A stretch of DNA of 64,000 nt, taken from contig JBJEOH010000041.1 of assembly GCA_051880615.1 (NCBI GenBank), positions 246,093-310,092 of the forward strand, read 5' to 3'. Positions 24,408 to 34,186 of the stretch are shown piece after piece. Numbering within the stretch: position 1 is the stretch's first letter; every line of letters begins with the position of its first letter. The position numbers and the translations under genes are program-made. Origin of the DNA: UBA7067 sp051880615 (lineage in GTDB: Bacteria; Bacillota; Clostridia; Oscillospirales; Acutalibacteraceae). Below the pieces are notes generated by a model. That model was not told where the DNA came from and ran no database searches. It was given only the letters and a program-made list of their open reading frames with translations.

Positions 24408-27014
24408 ATGGCAGAGCTTTCTCCTATGATGAAGCAGTATCTTCAGATAAAAGAGGAGAACAAGGATTGCATCCTGTTTTTCAGGTTGGGCGATTTTTAC
24501 GAAATGTTCTTTGACGACGCCAAGCTTGCTTCAAAGGAGCTTGAGCTGACCTTAACCGGCAGGGATTGCGGTCAGGAGGAGCGTGCGCCTATGTGCGGCG
24601 TTCCGTTCCACAGCTGTGAAAGCTATATTGCGCGCCTTGTAGCCAAGGGCTATAAGGTTGCAATATGCGAGCAAATGGAAGACCCTGCAACTGCAAAGGG
24701 ACTTGTAAAGCGTGATATAGTGCGTATTATAACTCCCGGCACGGTTATGGAGAGCAGTATGCTCGATGAGGCTAAAAACAACTTCATCGCCTGCTGTTAT
24801 GCCGAGAACACCTCTATCGGTGCTTGCTTTGCCGACATTTCAACCGGCGAACTTCACTGCACGCAGATAAGCGGCGATAATTCGTTTGACTCACTTAAAA
24901 ATGAGCTTTTCCGCTTTTCGCCAAGAGAAATTCTCATCGGAGGAGATATACGCAGCTTCAGCGGATTGCCGAATTTAATACGCGACAAGCTCTCGGCAGG
25001 CGTTGAGATGCTCGAAGATGAAAAGTTTGATTATGAAAGTGCGCTTGCAACGATTAATACGCAGTTCGGCGAAAAGCAGTCGCAACAGCTTATCGCTCAG
25101 AATTACCGCGTGGTAATTTCGTGTCTCGGCGCACTTATTGACTATCTTCTTCTTACACAGAAGAACGGTCTTGAGCGTATGAATAAAATTGATTTTTATC
25201 TTGAAAATCAGTTTATGAATCTTGACTTCAACACAAGGCGAAACCTTGAGCTTCTCGAAACTATGCGCAGCAAAGAGAAAAAAGGCTCGCTTTTGTGGGT
25301 GCTCGACAAAACAAAAACGGCAATGGGCAAGCGACTTATAAGAAATTGGATTGAAAAGCCGCTTGTAAGCTGTGCCGCAATTATAAAACGACAGAACGCT
25401 GTGGACGAGCTTTGTTCCGACACTGTAAAAAGGCTTGAGCTTGTCAATGTATTGAGCGGTGTGTTTGATATTGAAAGGCTTATGACGAGGATTGTCTACG
25501 GCAGTGCAAACGGACGGGAGCTTCGCAATCTCTGTGCCGCGCTTTCCTGTCTGCCTGAGATTATCTCGGTTATGGGCGATGTAAGCTCTCCTCTTTTAAA
25601 AGAGCTGATGTCGGCTATTGACCCGCTTGAAGATATCACCTCTTTAATTGATTGCTCAATAGTTGACGACCCGCCTTTTTCACTCAGAGAGGGCGGCATA
25701 ATCAAAAAGGGGTACAACGAGCAGCTTGATGTACTCAGGAGCGATATGGATAACTCGGCTTCAATTCTTGCGCAAATTGAGGCAAGAGAGCGTGAAAAAA
25801 CATCAATCCCGAAATTGAAGGTAGGCTACAACAGAGTTTTCGGGTATTATATCGAGGTTTCAAACTCATATAAAAATCTTGTGCCGCAGGAGTATATCAG
25901 AAAGCAAACGCTTACAAACTGCGAAAGATACATAACTCAGGAGCTTAAGGATTTGGAGGGCAGGATTTTAGGCGCAAAGGAGCGTTCCTTCGGACTTGAA
26001 TATAAGCTCTTTGAGGAGGTCAGAACACAGGTTGCCGATAACCTTGACCGCATACAGACTACAGCTTCTGCAATAGCTAATCTTGATGTACTTGCTTCAC
26101 TTGCATCAGTGGCGGCTGATAACCGCTACTGCAAGCCGAATATTTCGGTAAGCGGCGGTATTCATCTTAAGGAAAGCCGCCACCCTGTGGTTGAGCAGCT
26201 TTTAATGGGTGCGCCGTTTGTACCGAATGACGCAGTGCTTGACAGCGGAGAAAACACCGTTGCGATTATAACAGGACCGAATATGGCAGGAAAATCAACA
26301 TTTATGCGCCAGGTTGCTCTTATCGTCTTAATGGCTCAGATAGGTTCGTTCGTGCCTGCAAGCAGTGCCGATATTGAAATCTGCGACAGCATTTTTACCC
26401 GTGTCGGCGCTTCTGACGACCTTGCCTCAGGCCAGTCAACCTTTATGGTAGAGATGAACGAGGTAGCATATATCGTTAAAAACGCAACCTCCAAGAGCCT
26501 TCTTATTTTTGACGAAATCGGCAGAGGCACATCAACCTTTGACGGTATGAGCATTGCAAGAGCAGTGCTTGAATATGTCGCAAACAAGAAAAAACTCGGC
26601 GCTAAGACGCTTTTCGCAACTCACTATCACGAGCTGAGCGTTATGGAGGATATTCTTGACGGAGTTAAAAACTATAACATAGCTGTTAAAAAGCGCGGTG
26701 ATGATATAACCTTTCTGCGCCGCATTGTTCCGGGCGGAGCTGACGACAGCTACGGTGTAGAGGTCGCAAAGCTTGCCGGAGTGCCTGACTGGATAATAAA
26801 ACGCGCAAAGCAAATTTTAAAGGAGCTTGAATCGGGTAAGTCCGAGCAGGACAGTAAGCCTGTAGCGAAAAAGGAGATAGAAAACGACCAGCTTTCGTTC
26901 TTCTCGGCGGGCAATCCTGCGATTGAGGAAAAGCTTAAGTCAATCGACATCAACACGCTGACGCCGATTGAGTCAATGAATATACTTTTTGAGTTAATAA
27001 AAATGTGCAATTAA
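24408..27014 (+). CDS. mutS: DNA mismatch repair protein MutS
   Basis: 868 residues, full-length MutS1. It binds mismatches and small loops as a sliding-clamp dimer and recruits MutL. The mismatch-reading Phe-x-Glu is in LGDFYEMF near residue 34. The ATPase has Walker A GPNMAGKSTFMRQ at about 623, Walker B LLIFDEIGRGTSTFDG and ATHYHEL. The C-terminus retains the helix-turn-helix dimer region. The start ATG 24408 is six bases after GAGGTG; an ATG three codons earlier overlaps that site. mutL follows after 40 bases. Confidence 0.97.
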   Translation: MAELSPMMKQYLQIKEENKDCILFFRLGDFYEMFFDDAKLASKELELTLTGRDCGQEERAPMCGVPFHSCESYIARLVAKGYKVAICEQMEDPATAKGLVKRDIVRIITPGTVMESSMLDEAKNNFIACCYAENTSIGACFADISTGELHCTQISGDNSFDSLKNELFRFSPREILIGGDIRSFSGLPNLIRDKLSAGVEMLEDEKFDYESALATINTQFGEKQSQQLIAQNYRVVISCLGALIDYLLLTQKNGLERMNKIDFYLENQFMNLDFNTRRNLELLETMRSKEKKGSLLWVLDKTKTAMGKRLIRNWIEKPLVSCAAIIKRQNAVDELCSDTVKRLELVNVLSGVFDIERLMTRIVYGSANGRELRNLCAALSCLPEIISVMGDVSSPLLKELMSAIDPLEDITSLIDCSIVDDPPFSLREGGIIKKGYNEQLDVLRSDMDNSASILAQIEAREREKTSIPKLKVGYNRVFGYYIEVSNSYKNLVPQEYIRKQTLTNCERYITQELKDLEGRILGAKERSFGLEYKLFEEVRTQVADNLDRIQTTASAIANLDVLASLASVAADNRYCKPNISVSGGIHLKESRHPVVEQLLMGAPFVPNDAVLDSGENTVAIITGPNMAGKSTFMRQVALIVLMAQIGSFVPASSADIEICDSIFTRVGASDDLASGQSTFMVEMNEVAYIVKNATSKSLLIFDEIGRGTSTFDGMSIARAVLEYVANKKKLGAKTLFATHYHELSVMEDILDGVKNYNIAVKKRGDDITFLRRIVPGGADDSYGVEVAKLAGVPDWIIKRAKQILKELESGKSEQDSKPVAKKEIENDQLSFFSAGNPAIEEKLKSIDINTLTPIESMNILFELIKMCN

Positions 27015-27054
27015 TTTTGTGAGTTAAATTTATTTAATTTGGAGGTGAGCCTGT

Positions 27055-29115
27055 ATGGGCAGAATCAATGTGCTTGACAAGCATACGGCCGAGCTTATTG
27101 CAGCCGGCGAAGTTGTCGAAAGACCTGCATCTGTCATCAAGGAGCTTGTTGAAAACTCGATTGACGCAGGCTCAAAATCAATTACGGTTGAAATAATGCG
27201 TGGCGGAGTTTCCTATATCCGCGTTACCGACAACGGACACGGAATTATGAAAGAGGACATTAGAAACGCCTTTGTACGCCACGCAACAAGCAAGGTTGCA
27301 ACAGAGGACGACCTGATGTCAATTTCAACGCTTGGCTTCAGAGGCGAGGCTCTTGCTTCTGTCAGTGCAGTTGCAAAGGTCGAGCTTATGACACTGAGTA
27401 ATAACGAAGAAATCGGTACTCGTTTTGTAATTCACGGCGGTGAGGAAATTGAGTTTGACAGCGCAGGCTGTCCTCAGGGCACAACAATAATTGTGCGTGA
27501 TATTTTCTATAATGTACCTGCAAGAATGAAGTTTCTGAAAAAGGATGTTTCCGAGGGCAACGCAGTAACAGCAATTATTGACAAAATTGCACTCTCACAT
27601 CCCGAGATAGCATTTACATATATTCGCGACGGAAAGCAGGCGCTTAAAACGACAGGCGACGGAAAGCTGCTTTCTGCAATTTATGCCGTATTCGGCAGGG
27701 ACTTTGCAAAGACCCTTGTCCCTGTTGACTACAGCCTTAACGGAATAACAGTAACCGGATATGTTTCGCAGCCGTATAATTCACGCCCGAACAGAAATAT
27801 GCAGAATTTCTTTATAAATAACAGGTATGTCCGTTGCCGCACTGCTATGGTGGCTCTTGAAGAAGCCTGCAAAGGCTCTGTTATGGTTGGAAAGTTCCCG
27901 GCGTGTGTACTGCATATTTCACTCTCGTTTGAGGGTGTTGATGTTAATGTCCATCCTGCGAAAACAGAGATTCGCTTTATCAATGAACGACCTGTATTTG
28001 ACGCCGTTTACCATGGGGTTAAGTCGGCTCTCAATTCAAACCACAGGGAGAAGGAGGTCACACTTCCGAACAGGCAGGCAGTCGAAAAAACCGTCTATAA
28101 TGTGTCCGGGCAAAAGACACCGTTTAGCTTTGACAGCTTAAAGCTTATTAGGCAAAAGCAGGACTATTCTCAAAGCCGTAATCAGCAGTCTGTTGAAAGT
28201 AAAAGCACTTTTGCAGAGCCGATTATTTCTGTTCCGAGAAAAGCCGCGCCTTTTCAATCCCAAAGACTGTCCGACAGCTCAGATGACCGCAAGGCAGTAG
28301 AGGCATATCTTAATATGCTTGAGGCTTCTGATGGTAAGTCGAAAAACGGCATTGTAAAAGACAACTCAGAGGAGGACAATGAGATATTTGTTCCTCAGCC
28401 GAGCCTGTCAGATAAAGGCATTGATAAACCGAAGGACGAATCGCTGACCGACAGTATTGATACGGCTGTTACAAATGGTGAAGATCTTCAGCCTGCAACA
28501 CAGGAAGAAATCGACAAAAACAACCCGATAACCGAGATTGCAAAGCCGTCAATCAGGTATATCGGCGAGGTGTTTAATACATATATCCTCGCCCAGCGCG
28601 GCGATAAAGAAATGCTTATTATCGACAAGCACGCCGCCCACGAAAGAATAATTTACGAAAAATTAAAGCAAGAAAAGGGTGCTGCCTATTCGCAGGCATT
28701 GCTTGAGCCTGTAACGGTATTGCTCAGTGCGGGTGAGTACGACGCTGTTACAAATAATACCGAGGCGTTTTCTCGTCTTGGATTTGAAATTGACGACTTC
28801 GGCAGCTCAACAGTTTTAGTCAGAGCATATCCGCAGTATCTTAAAATTGAGGATATAAAGCCGACGGTTGAAGAAATGGCAGGGTATCTGCTCGATAACA
28901 AAAAGCTTATTGAAAGCGAAAAGATGGACTGGGTTTATCACAGCGTTGCCTGCCGTGCCGCAATAAAGGGCGGCAATATAAGCAACGAAGCAGAGCTTAC
29001 CGAGATACTTCGGATTGTCGAAAGTGACGAAAAAATCCGTTACTGTCCTCACGGTCGGCCTGTAAGCACTGTGATAAAGAAAAGTGAATTTGAAAAAATG
29101 TTTGGCAGGGTGTAA
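27055..29115 (+). CDS. mutL: DNA mismatch repair protein MutL
   Basis: 686 residues. The N-terminal GHKL ATPase has ELVENSIDAGS, DNGHGI and LGFRGEALASVSAVA. A variable linker covers roughly 340-490. The C-terminal dimerisation and nuclease domain includes LIIDKHAAHERIIYEKL, which contains the DQHAxxE-type endonuclease motif in the form DKHAAHE. The ending ACRAAIKGG and CPHGRPV is also typical, so this should be a nicking MutL as expected in bacteria without MutH. GGAGGTGA lies upstream of ATG 27055. Confidence 0.97.
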   Translation: MGRINVLDKHTAELIAAGEVVERPASVIKELVENSIDAGSKSITVEIMRGGVSYIRVTDNGHGIMKEDIRNAFVRHATSKVATEDDLMSISTLGFRGEALASVSAVAKVELMTLSNNEEIGTRFVIHGGEEIEFDSAGCPQGTTIIVRDIFYNVPARMKFLKKDVSEGNAVTAIIDKIALSHPEIAFTYIRDGKQALKTTGDGKLLSAIYAVFGRDFAKTLVPVDYSLNGITVTGYVSQPYNSRPNRNMQNFFINNRYVRCRTAMVALEEACKGSVMVGKFPACVLHISLSFEGVDVNVHPAKTEIRFINERPVFDAVYHGVKSALNSNHREKEVTLPNRQAVEKTVYNVSGQKTPFSFDSLKLIRQKQDYSQSRNQQSVESKSTFAEPIISVPRKAAPFQSQRLSDSSDDRKAVEAYLNMLEASDGKSKNGIVKDNSEEDNEIFVPQPSLSDKGIDKPKDESLTDSIDTAVTNGEDLQPATQEEIDKNNPITEIAKPSIRYIGEVFNTYILAQRGDKEMLIIDKHAAHERIIYEKLKQEKGAAYSQALLEPVTVLLSAGEYDAVTNNTEAFSRLGFEIDDFGSSTVLVRAYPQYLKIEDIKPTVEEMAGYLLDNKKLIESEKMDWVYHSVACRAAIKGGNISNEAELTEILRIVESDEKIRYCPHGRPVSTVIKKSEFEKMFGRV

Positions 29116-29119
29116 TAAA

Positions 29120-30073
29120 TTGACTGATACACAAAAAATTCCTTTGATTGCGGTTGTCGGTCCGACAGCCTCGGGTAAAACCTCGCTTGGAATAGAGCTT
29201 GCAAAAAGATATAACGGCGAGATAATCTCTGCCGATTCAATGCAGATTTATAAATATATGGATATAGCCACTGCAAAGCCGACAGAAGATGAAATGCAGG
29301 GCATACCGCATCATCTTATCGGCTTTCTGCCACCTGATACGCCGTTTTCAGTGGCAGACTTCGTTGAGATTACAAAGGCAAAAATACTTGATATTCACAG
29401 CAGAGGCAAGCTCCCGATAATTGTCGGCGGCACAGGCCTTTATGTTTCATCTCTGCTTAATAATATTGAGTTTTCTCAGTCATCGTCTGATGAAGTCTTG
29501 CGAGCCGAGCTGTTTGATATAGCCGATACAAAAGGCGCAGACGCACTTCTTGAAATGCTCGGTGAGTTTGACCCTGACAGTGCCGAAAGATTATCCGAGC
29601 AAAAGAACATCAAGCGAATTGTCAGAGCGATAGAAATTTATAAGACAACAGGCATAACAATGACCGAAAGCATAAAAAATTCACGCCTTACAGAGCCGCC
29701 GTATAATGATGTGAGAATCGGTCTTAAGGCAGAGAACAGGCAGTTTTTGTACGACAGGGTAAACAAAAGAGTCGATATAATGCTTGAGTGCGGCTTGCTT
29801 GAAGAAACTGAAAAAATAATGGCTTTAAACCTCGGTAAAACCGCAAGAATGGCAATAGGCTACAAGGAGCTTATCCCTTATTTTGAAGGAAGTGCAACGC
29901 TTGAGGAAGCTGTGGAAAAATTAAAAATGGAAACTCGCCGCTATGCAAAGCGACAGCTTACATGGTTTAGGCGTGACGGAAAAGTAAGTTGGATTGATAT
30001 TGATAAATTATCGGATTGTGATATTATTAAAAAAGCCTGCAATATTGTTGACAGCAGCAGGATTTTAGATTGA
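29120..30073 (+). CDS. miaA: tRNA dimethylallyltransferase
   Basis: 317 residues. It transfers a dimethylallyl group to A37 of UNN-reading tRNAs, the step before MiaB. Motifs: P-loop VVGPTASGKTS near residue 9, ISADSMQIYKYMDIATAKP, GIPHHLIGF, IIVGGTGLYV, and the C-terminal RRYAKRQLTWFRRD. TTG 29120 has AGGGTG seven bases upstream and starts four bases after the mutL stop. Confidence 0.96.
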   Translation: MTDTQKIPLIAVVGPTASGKTSLGIELAKRYNGEIISADSMQIYKYMDIATAKPTEDEMQGIPHHLIGFLPPDTPFSVADFVEITKAKILDIHSRGKLPIIVGGTGLYVSSLLNNIEFSQSSSDEVLRAELFDIADTKGADALLEMLGEFDPDSAERLSEQKNIKRIVRAIEIYKTTGITMTESIKNSRLTEPPYNDVRIGLKAENRQFLYDRVNKRVDIMLECGLLEETEKIMALNLGKTARMAIGYKELIPYFEGSATLEEAVEKLKMETRRYAKRQLTWFRRDGKVSWIDIDKLSDCDIIKKACNIVDSSRILD

Positions 30074-30092
30074 CAGGTAAGGTGAAATCAAA

Positions 30093-31397
30093 TTGGGAAA
30101 ATCGACATTTAAAAGGGTTTGCGTTATTGCGCTGAGTTTTATTGTCTTTTTATATATAATATATTTGCTCTACGGCGCTAATTTCTCTGTTGTAAAAACA
30201 GAAACAGTTTCACTTGCAACGGCAGCTGATTCTATCTATGCCGACGGTTATATTGTCCGCAACGAAACGCTGATTACAAACGACACAAACGGCGTTGTAT
30301 CTTATGAATATGACGGCAACAGAAAGGTTGCCGCAGGCGGAATTATTGCAAGGGTATATGCAAGCGAGCAGGACGCAAATAATCACAAGCAGATGAATCA
30401 GATTGAGCAGCAGATTGACATATTTGAAAAGCTCAATAAATCTGCAAAGCGTGAGACCAGCAGTCTTGACAGTATAAAAAATCAGATAAATACACAGATT
30501 ATGAACATCAACAAAAATATTGTCAGCGGTGATTTGCTTAGTCTTGTTGATAACGAGGACAGCCTGATTTATTCTCTGAATGAAAGTAAGCTTGTTCTGG
30601 GTGATGTAAAGAATTATAACTCTAAGATTGCAGCGCTTCAGAAAGAATACAGCACACTAAAGGGAACAACAGGAGAGGCAATAGCAGAGATAAAATCTCC
30701 TGTGTCCGGTTATTTCACGACAAACACCGATGGATTTGAAAAGAAGTATAACTACAAACAAGCTCCCTCAACCACACTCGAACAGGCAAACAAACAGCTT
30801 GAATATGAGGCGGACAAGGTAGCGTCAAATGTAATCGGCAAGGTGATAAGCGAGCTTAACTGGTATATAATTTGCCCGATAAAAGCGAATGAAAGCCTTG
30901 CGATAAACAAGAATCTTGATTCCTCACAGATAAAGGTGAATATGCCGTATGTTTCAACACAGAGTGTTCCGGTTACAATAGCCGCCATGAATCAGACGAC
31001 AAAAACCTCTGACGGAGCGCTTGTGCTGCAATGTAATTTTTTAAGTCCGGTGCTTTCATCGGTAAGGCAGGAACAGCTCAGAATTGACATTCAGACCTAT
31101 GAGGGCTTAAAAATAAGCAAATCGGCTCTTCATGAGAACACTGTAACAAGAACAGTAACAGATGATAAAGGCAATAAAAAAGAAGAAAGTCAAAAGGTTA
31201 AGGGCGTTTATGTTGTCAGCGGCAATGTAATGGAGTTTAAAGAAGTTATTATCCTTTACTCAGGTGATGATTTTGTTATCTGCAAGCAGACAACAGGTTA
31301 TGATGAGGATCTGTTCAGTGACAGCACAGTTAAGCTTTACGACAGAGTAGTAATAGGAGGTACTGATTTATATGACGGAAAAAGCGTTAGATTATGA
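30093..31397 (+). CDS. HlyD-like membrane fusion protein in the division cluster
   Basis: 434 residues. An N-terminal membrane segment (about 8-28) is followed by a biotinyl-lipoyl-like strand region (SIYADGYIVRNETLI, GVVSYEYDGNRKV). A coiled coil lies at about 90-190, then the return half (EIKSPVSGYF) and a C-terminal beta-rich part. That is the layout of HlyD-type periplasmic adaptors. No transporter is encoded beside it. It sits between miaA and yggS-sepF-ylmH-divIVA and overlaps yggS by 26 bases, so a cell-division or wall-linked role is possible but unproven. Start is TTG 30093, with AAGGTGA upstream. Confidence 0.8.
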   Translation: MGKSTFKRVCVIALSFIVFLYIIYLLYGANFSVVKTETVSLATAADSIYADGYIVRNETLITNDTNGVVSYEYDGNRKVAAGGIIARVYASEQDANNHKQMNQIEQQIDIFEKLNKSAKRETSSLDSIKNQINTQIMNINKNIVSGDLLSLVDNEDSLIYSLNESKLVLGDVKNYNSKIAALQKEYSTLKGTTGEAIAEIKSPVSGYFTTNTDGFEKKYNYKQAPSTTLEQANKQLEYEADKVASNVIGKVISELNWYIICPIKANESLAINKNLDSSQIKVNMPYVSTQSVPVTIAAMNQTTKTSDGALVLQCNFLSPVLSSVRQEQLRIDIQTYEGLKISKSALHENTVTRTVTDDKGNKKEESQKVKGVYVVSGNVMEFKEVIILYSGDDFVICKQTTGYDEDLFSDSTVKLYDRVVIGGTDLYDGKSVRL

Positions 31398-32106
31398 CCC
31401 GAAAAAGATGGGGGATATTGAATATAATTACTCTCAGATTGAAGAGAATATTTCGCTTGCCGCCCAAAAGGCAGGAAAGAAGCGCGATGATATTGTTTTT
31501 CTCGCCGCAACAAAAACAGTTGAGCCTGTGTATATTAACCATGCTATTTCCTGCGGGCTAAAATATATAGGTGAAAACAGGGTGCAGGAGCTGCTTGCGA
31601 AGTATGATTATTATGACCTTGAAAATGCGTCATTACATTTTATAGGTCATTTACAGAGCAATAAAATCCGACAGATTGTCGGCAAGGTACAGCTTATTCA
31701 GTCTGTTGACAGCATAAAGCTTGCTAAGGAGATTTCACGGCAGGGTCAGCTCAAAAACACAAGCACCGATATCCTCGTTGAAGTTAATATCGGCGGCGAG
31801 GAAAATAAATCGGGTGTTGAGCCTGAAAAGCTGGAGGAGCTTTTGTGCGAAATATCTGCTCTTGACAATATTTCGGTTAAGGGATTGATGACAATTCCGC
31901 CGATTTGTGACGAAAAAAGCGAGATACGCAAATATTTTTCAAGAATGAACAAACTATTTATTGACATTAAGGCGAAAAAATTAGATAATGTTAATATGCA
32001 GATTTTATCTATGGGTATGTCTTCTGACTATCAGGAGGCTATTTTAGAGGGTGCAAATATGGTCAGAGTAGGCTCTGCTTTGTTTGGTCCCAGAATATAT
32101 GTTTAA
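31372..32106 (+). CDS. yggS: YggS family PLP-binding protein
   Basis: 244 residues, alanine racemase-like fold type III (YlmE in Bacillus). It binds pyridoxal phosphate through Lys48 (AATKTVEP) and is needed for PLP balance rather than a defined reaction. Other blocks are IGENRVQE, HFIGHLQSNK, LVEVNIGGEENKSG, and the end LSMGMSSDYQEAI and RVGSALFGPR. A clear AGGAGGT lies upstream of ATG 31372, inside the preceding gene. It opens the conserved ylm block before sepF. Confidence 0.95.
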   Translation: MTEKALDYDPKKMGDIEYNYSQIEENISLAAQKAGKKRDDIVFLAATKTVEPVYINHAISCGLKYIGENRVQELLAKYDYYDLENASLHFIGHLQSNKIRQIVGKVQLIQSVDSIKLAKEISRQGQLKNTSTDILVEVNIGGEENKSGVEPEKLEELLCEISALDNISVKGLMTIPPICDEKSEIRKYFSRMNKLFIDIKAKKLDNVNMQILSMGMSSDYQEAILEGANMVRVGSALFGPRIYV

Positions 32107-32120
32107 CGGAGGAAAAATAA

Positions 32121-32657
32121 ATGGCTGGTTTGGTTGATAAATTTAAACGCATGTGGGATGTTCCCGAGGACGATTACGATTATGACGATGACGATTATGA
32201 TTATGACGATTATGACGACGACAAGGAAGAGGATATAAACGACTATAAAAGCTCGCGCTCAGGCAGCTCGTATTCTTCTTCGGCAGCATCGTCATTTGCT
32301 TCAAGCTATCCGTCATACTCATCTTCATCGACAAGTGAAACGAAAAAAAATAAGGTTGTAAACATCAGCGCGACCGCAAAGCTGCAGGTTGTTCTCTTTC
32401 AGCCTGAAACCTTCGGCGCTGAAACAAAGGCTATTGCCGATGAGCTTATTAAGTCGCACACGGTTGTTTTGAACCTTGAAAAAACAAACCGCGATGTTTC
32501 AAGAAGAATTCTTGATTTCTTAAGCGGCTGCGCCTATGGCAATAACGGCTCTGTCAAGAGAATCGCTACAAGCACATTCCTTATTATCCCGAACAATGTT
32601 GACTTGACAGGCGATGAGCTTTTGGACGAGCTTGAAAGCAACGGTCTTTACTTCTGA
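32121..32657 (+). CDS. sepF: Cell division protein SepF
   Basis: 178 residues. SepF bundles FtsZ filaments and ties them to the membrane. A short N-terminal amphipathic segment (MAGLVDKFKRMW) is followed by a very acidic Asp/Tyr run (about 15-40) and a Ser-rich linker. The globular SepF domain from about 75 has VVLFQPETFG, VVLNLEKTNRDVSRRILDFL and FLIIPNNVDLTG. GGAGG lies upstream. Its stop overlaps the ATG of ylmH. Confidence 0.95.
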   Translation: MAGLVDKFKRMWDVPEDDYDYDDDDYDYDDYDDDKEEDINDYKSSRSGSSYSSSAASSFASSYPSYSSSSTSETKKNKVVNISATAKLQVVLFQPETFGAETKAIADELIKSHTVVLNLEKTNRDVSRRILDFLSGCAYGNNGSVKRIATSTFLIIPNNVDLTGDELLDELESNGLYF

Positions 32658-33403
32658 TGAATTCTGAGGATAATGTTTCCTTACAGATTAAGGACGCAAT
32701 ACGCTTGGCTTCTCTTCGAGATAAGCCTCAGTTTGTCGGCTTTTTAAATGAAGATGAGGTGAATCAGGTATCAGCTCAGCTGCAAAGCCAAAGTCCTGAC
32801 AGTTATTTGCTGTGGGGCGGCGTGACAGACGCGCAAAGACTGATTGTCGGAATTTTCCCCGATTCAATATCGCCGCAGGCGAAAGCCTTTCCGATAAAGG
32901 CGATAAGGGCGGATTTTCCGAAACAATATAAGCTTTCTCACCGAGATTTTCTCGGTGCGCTGATGAGCCTTGGAATTAAACGCAGCTGTGTCGGCGACAT
33001 TAAAATTTCAGACGGTGCCGCCTTGATTTTTGTCAAGTCAGAAATATCCGAATATGTTATTTCTCAGATTGAAAAAATAGGCAAGGTCGGTGTTAAGTTA
33101 TCATATACCGATGCTCTTGATTTTGAATTTGAGGACGATATAACTCTTTTAAATTTAACCGTTTCCTCTTTAAGGCTTGACAATGTGGTGTCTGCGGTAT
33201 TAAACTTAAGCAGAGATAAAAGCTCGCAGGCTGTGAAGTCCGGGATTGTATCGGTCAATCATACAATTAAGCAATCGCCCTCTTTTCAACTTAAGGCAGG
33301 CGACTCGGTTGTATTTAAGGGGAAAGGCAAGTTTGTAATTGAGGAGCTTGCCGGAGAAAGCAAAAAAGGAAAGAAAAAACTGATAATTAAAAAATACAGA
33401 TAG
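32657..33403 (+). CDS. ylmH: YlmH-like S4-domain RNA-binding protein
   Basis: 248 residues. The N-terminal domain (FVGFLNEDEV, YLLWGGVTDAQRLIVGIFPD, LSHRDFLGALMSLGIKR) and the C-terminal S4 domain (SSLRLDNVVSAVLNLSR, AVKSGIVSVNH) define the YlmH family. S4 domains bind structured RNA; members have been linked to rescue or recycling of stalled 50S complexes. ATG 32657 overlaps the sepF stop by one base. Confidence 0.94.
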   Translation: MNSEDNVSLQIKDAIRLASLRDKPQFVGFLNEDEVNQVSAQLQSQSPDSYLLWGGVTDAQRLIVGIFPDSISPQAKAFPIKAIRADFPKQYKLSHRDFLGALMSLGIKRSCVGDIKISDGAALIFVKSEISEYVISQIEKIGKVGVKLSYTDALDFEFEDDITLLNLTVSSLRLDNVVSAVLNLSRDKSSQAVKSGIVSVNHTIKQSPSFQLKAGDSVVFKGKGKFVIEELAGESKKGKKKLIIKKYR

Positions 33404-33416
33404 GAGAGAAATATTT

Positions 33417-34091
33417 ATGCTTACTATTGATGAGGTAAAAAATATCAGCTTCAGAAAAGCAAATCTCGGTGGTTATCGTCCTGAGGATGTTGAGGCGTTT
33501 ATCGACGATGTTGTTGCAACGCTTGAGCAGCACAAGAAGGACAAGATTGAGCTTGTAAAAAAGCTTGATATTCTTGCAAAGAGAATTGAAGAATACCGCC
33601 GTGACGAAGAAAATGTCAGAGGTGCTTTGATAAACGCACAAAAGGTTATGGACGCCACTAAGAAGGAAGCAAACGAGCAGGCTGAGAAAATAGTAAACGA
33701 TGCAAAGGTTAAAGCACAGGATATTGTTGTAAAGGCCAATTCATCTGTTGTTGAGCAGAAGAACAACTATCTTAAGCTTCAGGCTGACGCTGTTGTTCTT
33801 AGAGAGCAGCTTCTTGAAATTTACAAAAACCACCTTGCTCTTATTGAAGAGCTTCCGAATGTTGACGATATAGCAAAGAAAAAATCAGAGCTTGACAAGA
33901 AATATCCTGTTGATGAAAGTGCTGTTTACACATCTGTTGCACAGGCTGAGGTTGAAAAAACCGTAAGCGAGCTTACAAAGGAAACTGCACCGCAGGAGCG
34001 CGATGTTGTTGACATTACAACTGAGTTTTCAACCGATGCTGTTCAGAAGGCAGCAGAGGAAGCAGTAAGCAATGCTAAAAGCGAGGAATAA
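33417..34091 (+). CDS. divIVA: DivIVA domain protein
   Basis: 224 residues. The N-terminal DivIVA domain is clear (TIDEVKNISFRKANLGGYRP followed by DVEAFIDDVV). A long charged coiled coil runs to about residue 150 and a less structured acidic tail follows. DivIVA proteins recognise curved membrane at poles and septa and position division or wall-growth partners. TAGGAGAG lies upstream. It closes the sepF-ylmH-divIVA series. Confidence 0.94.
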   Translation: MLTIDEVKNISFRKANLGGYRPEDVEAFIDDVVATLEQHKKDKIELVKKLDILAKRIEEYRRDEENVRGALINAQKVMDATKKEANEQAEKIVNDAKVKAQDIVVKANSSVVEQKNNYLKLQADAVVLREQLLEIYKNHLALIEELPNVDDIAKKKSELDKKYPVDESAVYTSVAQAEVEKTVSELTKETAPQERDVVDITTEFSTDAVQKAAEEAVSNAKSEE

Positions 34092-34131
34092 TTCTGACTT
34101 TTACTGATGATAATTTACATAGTAAATAATT

Positions 34132-34163
34132 TTTGGCGGTGTGTCTGTCGATACGCCGCCAAA
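34132..34163. repeat. GGCGG hairpin before lspA
   Basis: TTTGGCGGTGT (34132-34142) pairs with ACGCCGCCAAA (34153-34163) through 11 pairs, one G-T, around a 10-base loop. No T run follows, so it is not a standard terminator. It resembles the stem at 12873-12902. Confidence 0.6.
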
Positions 34164-34186
34164 TTGATATGCGGAGATTTCAGAAT

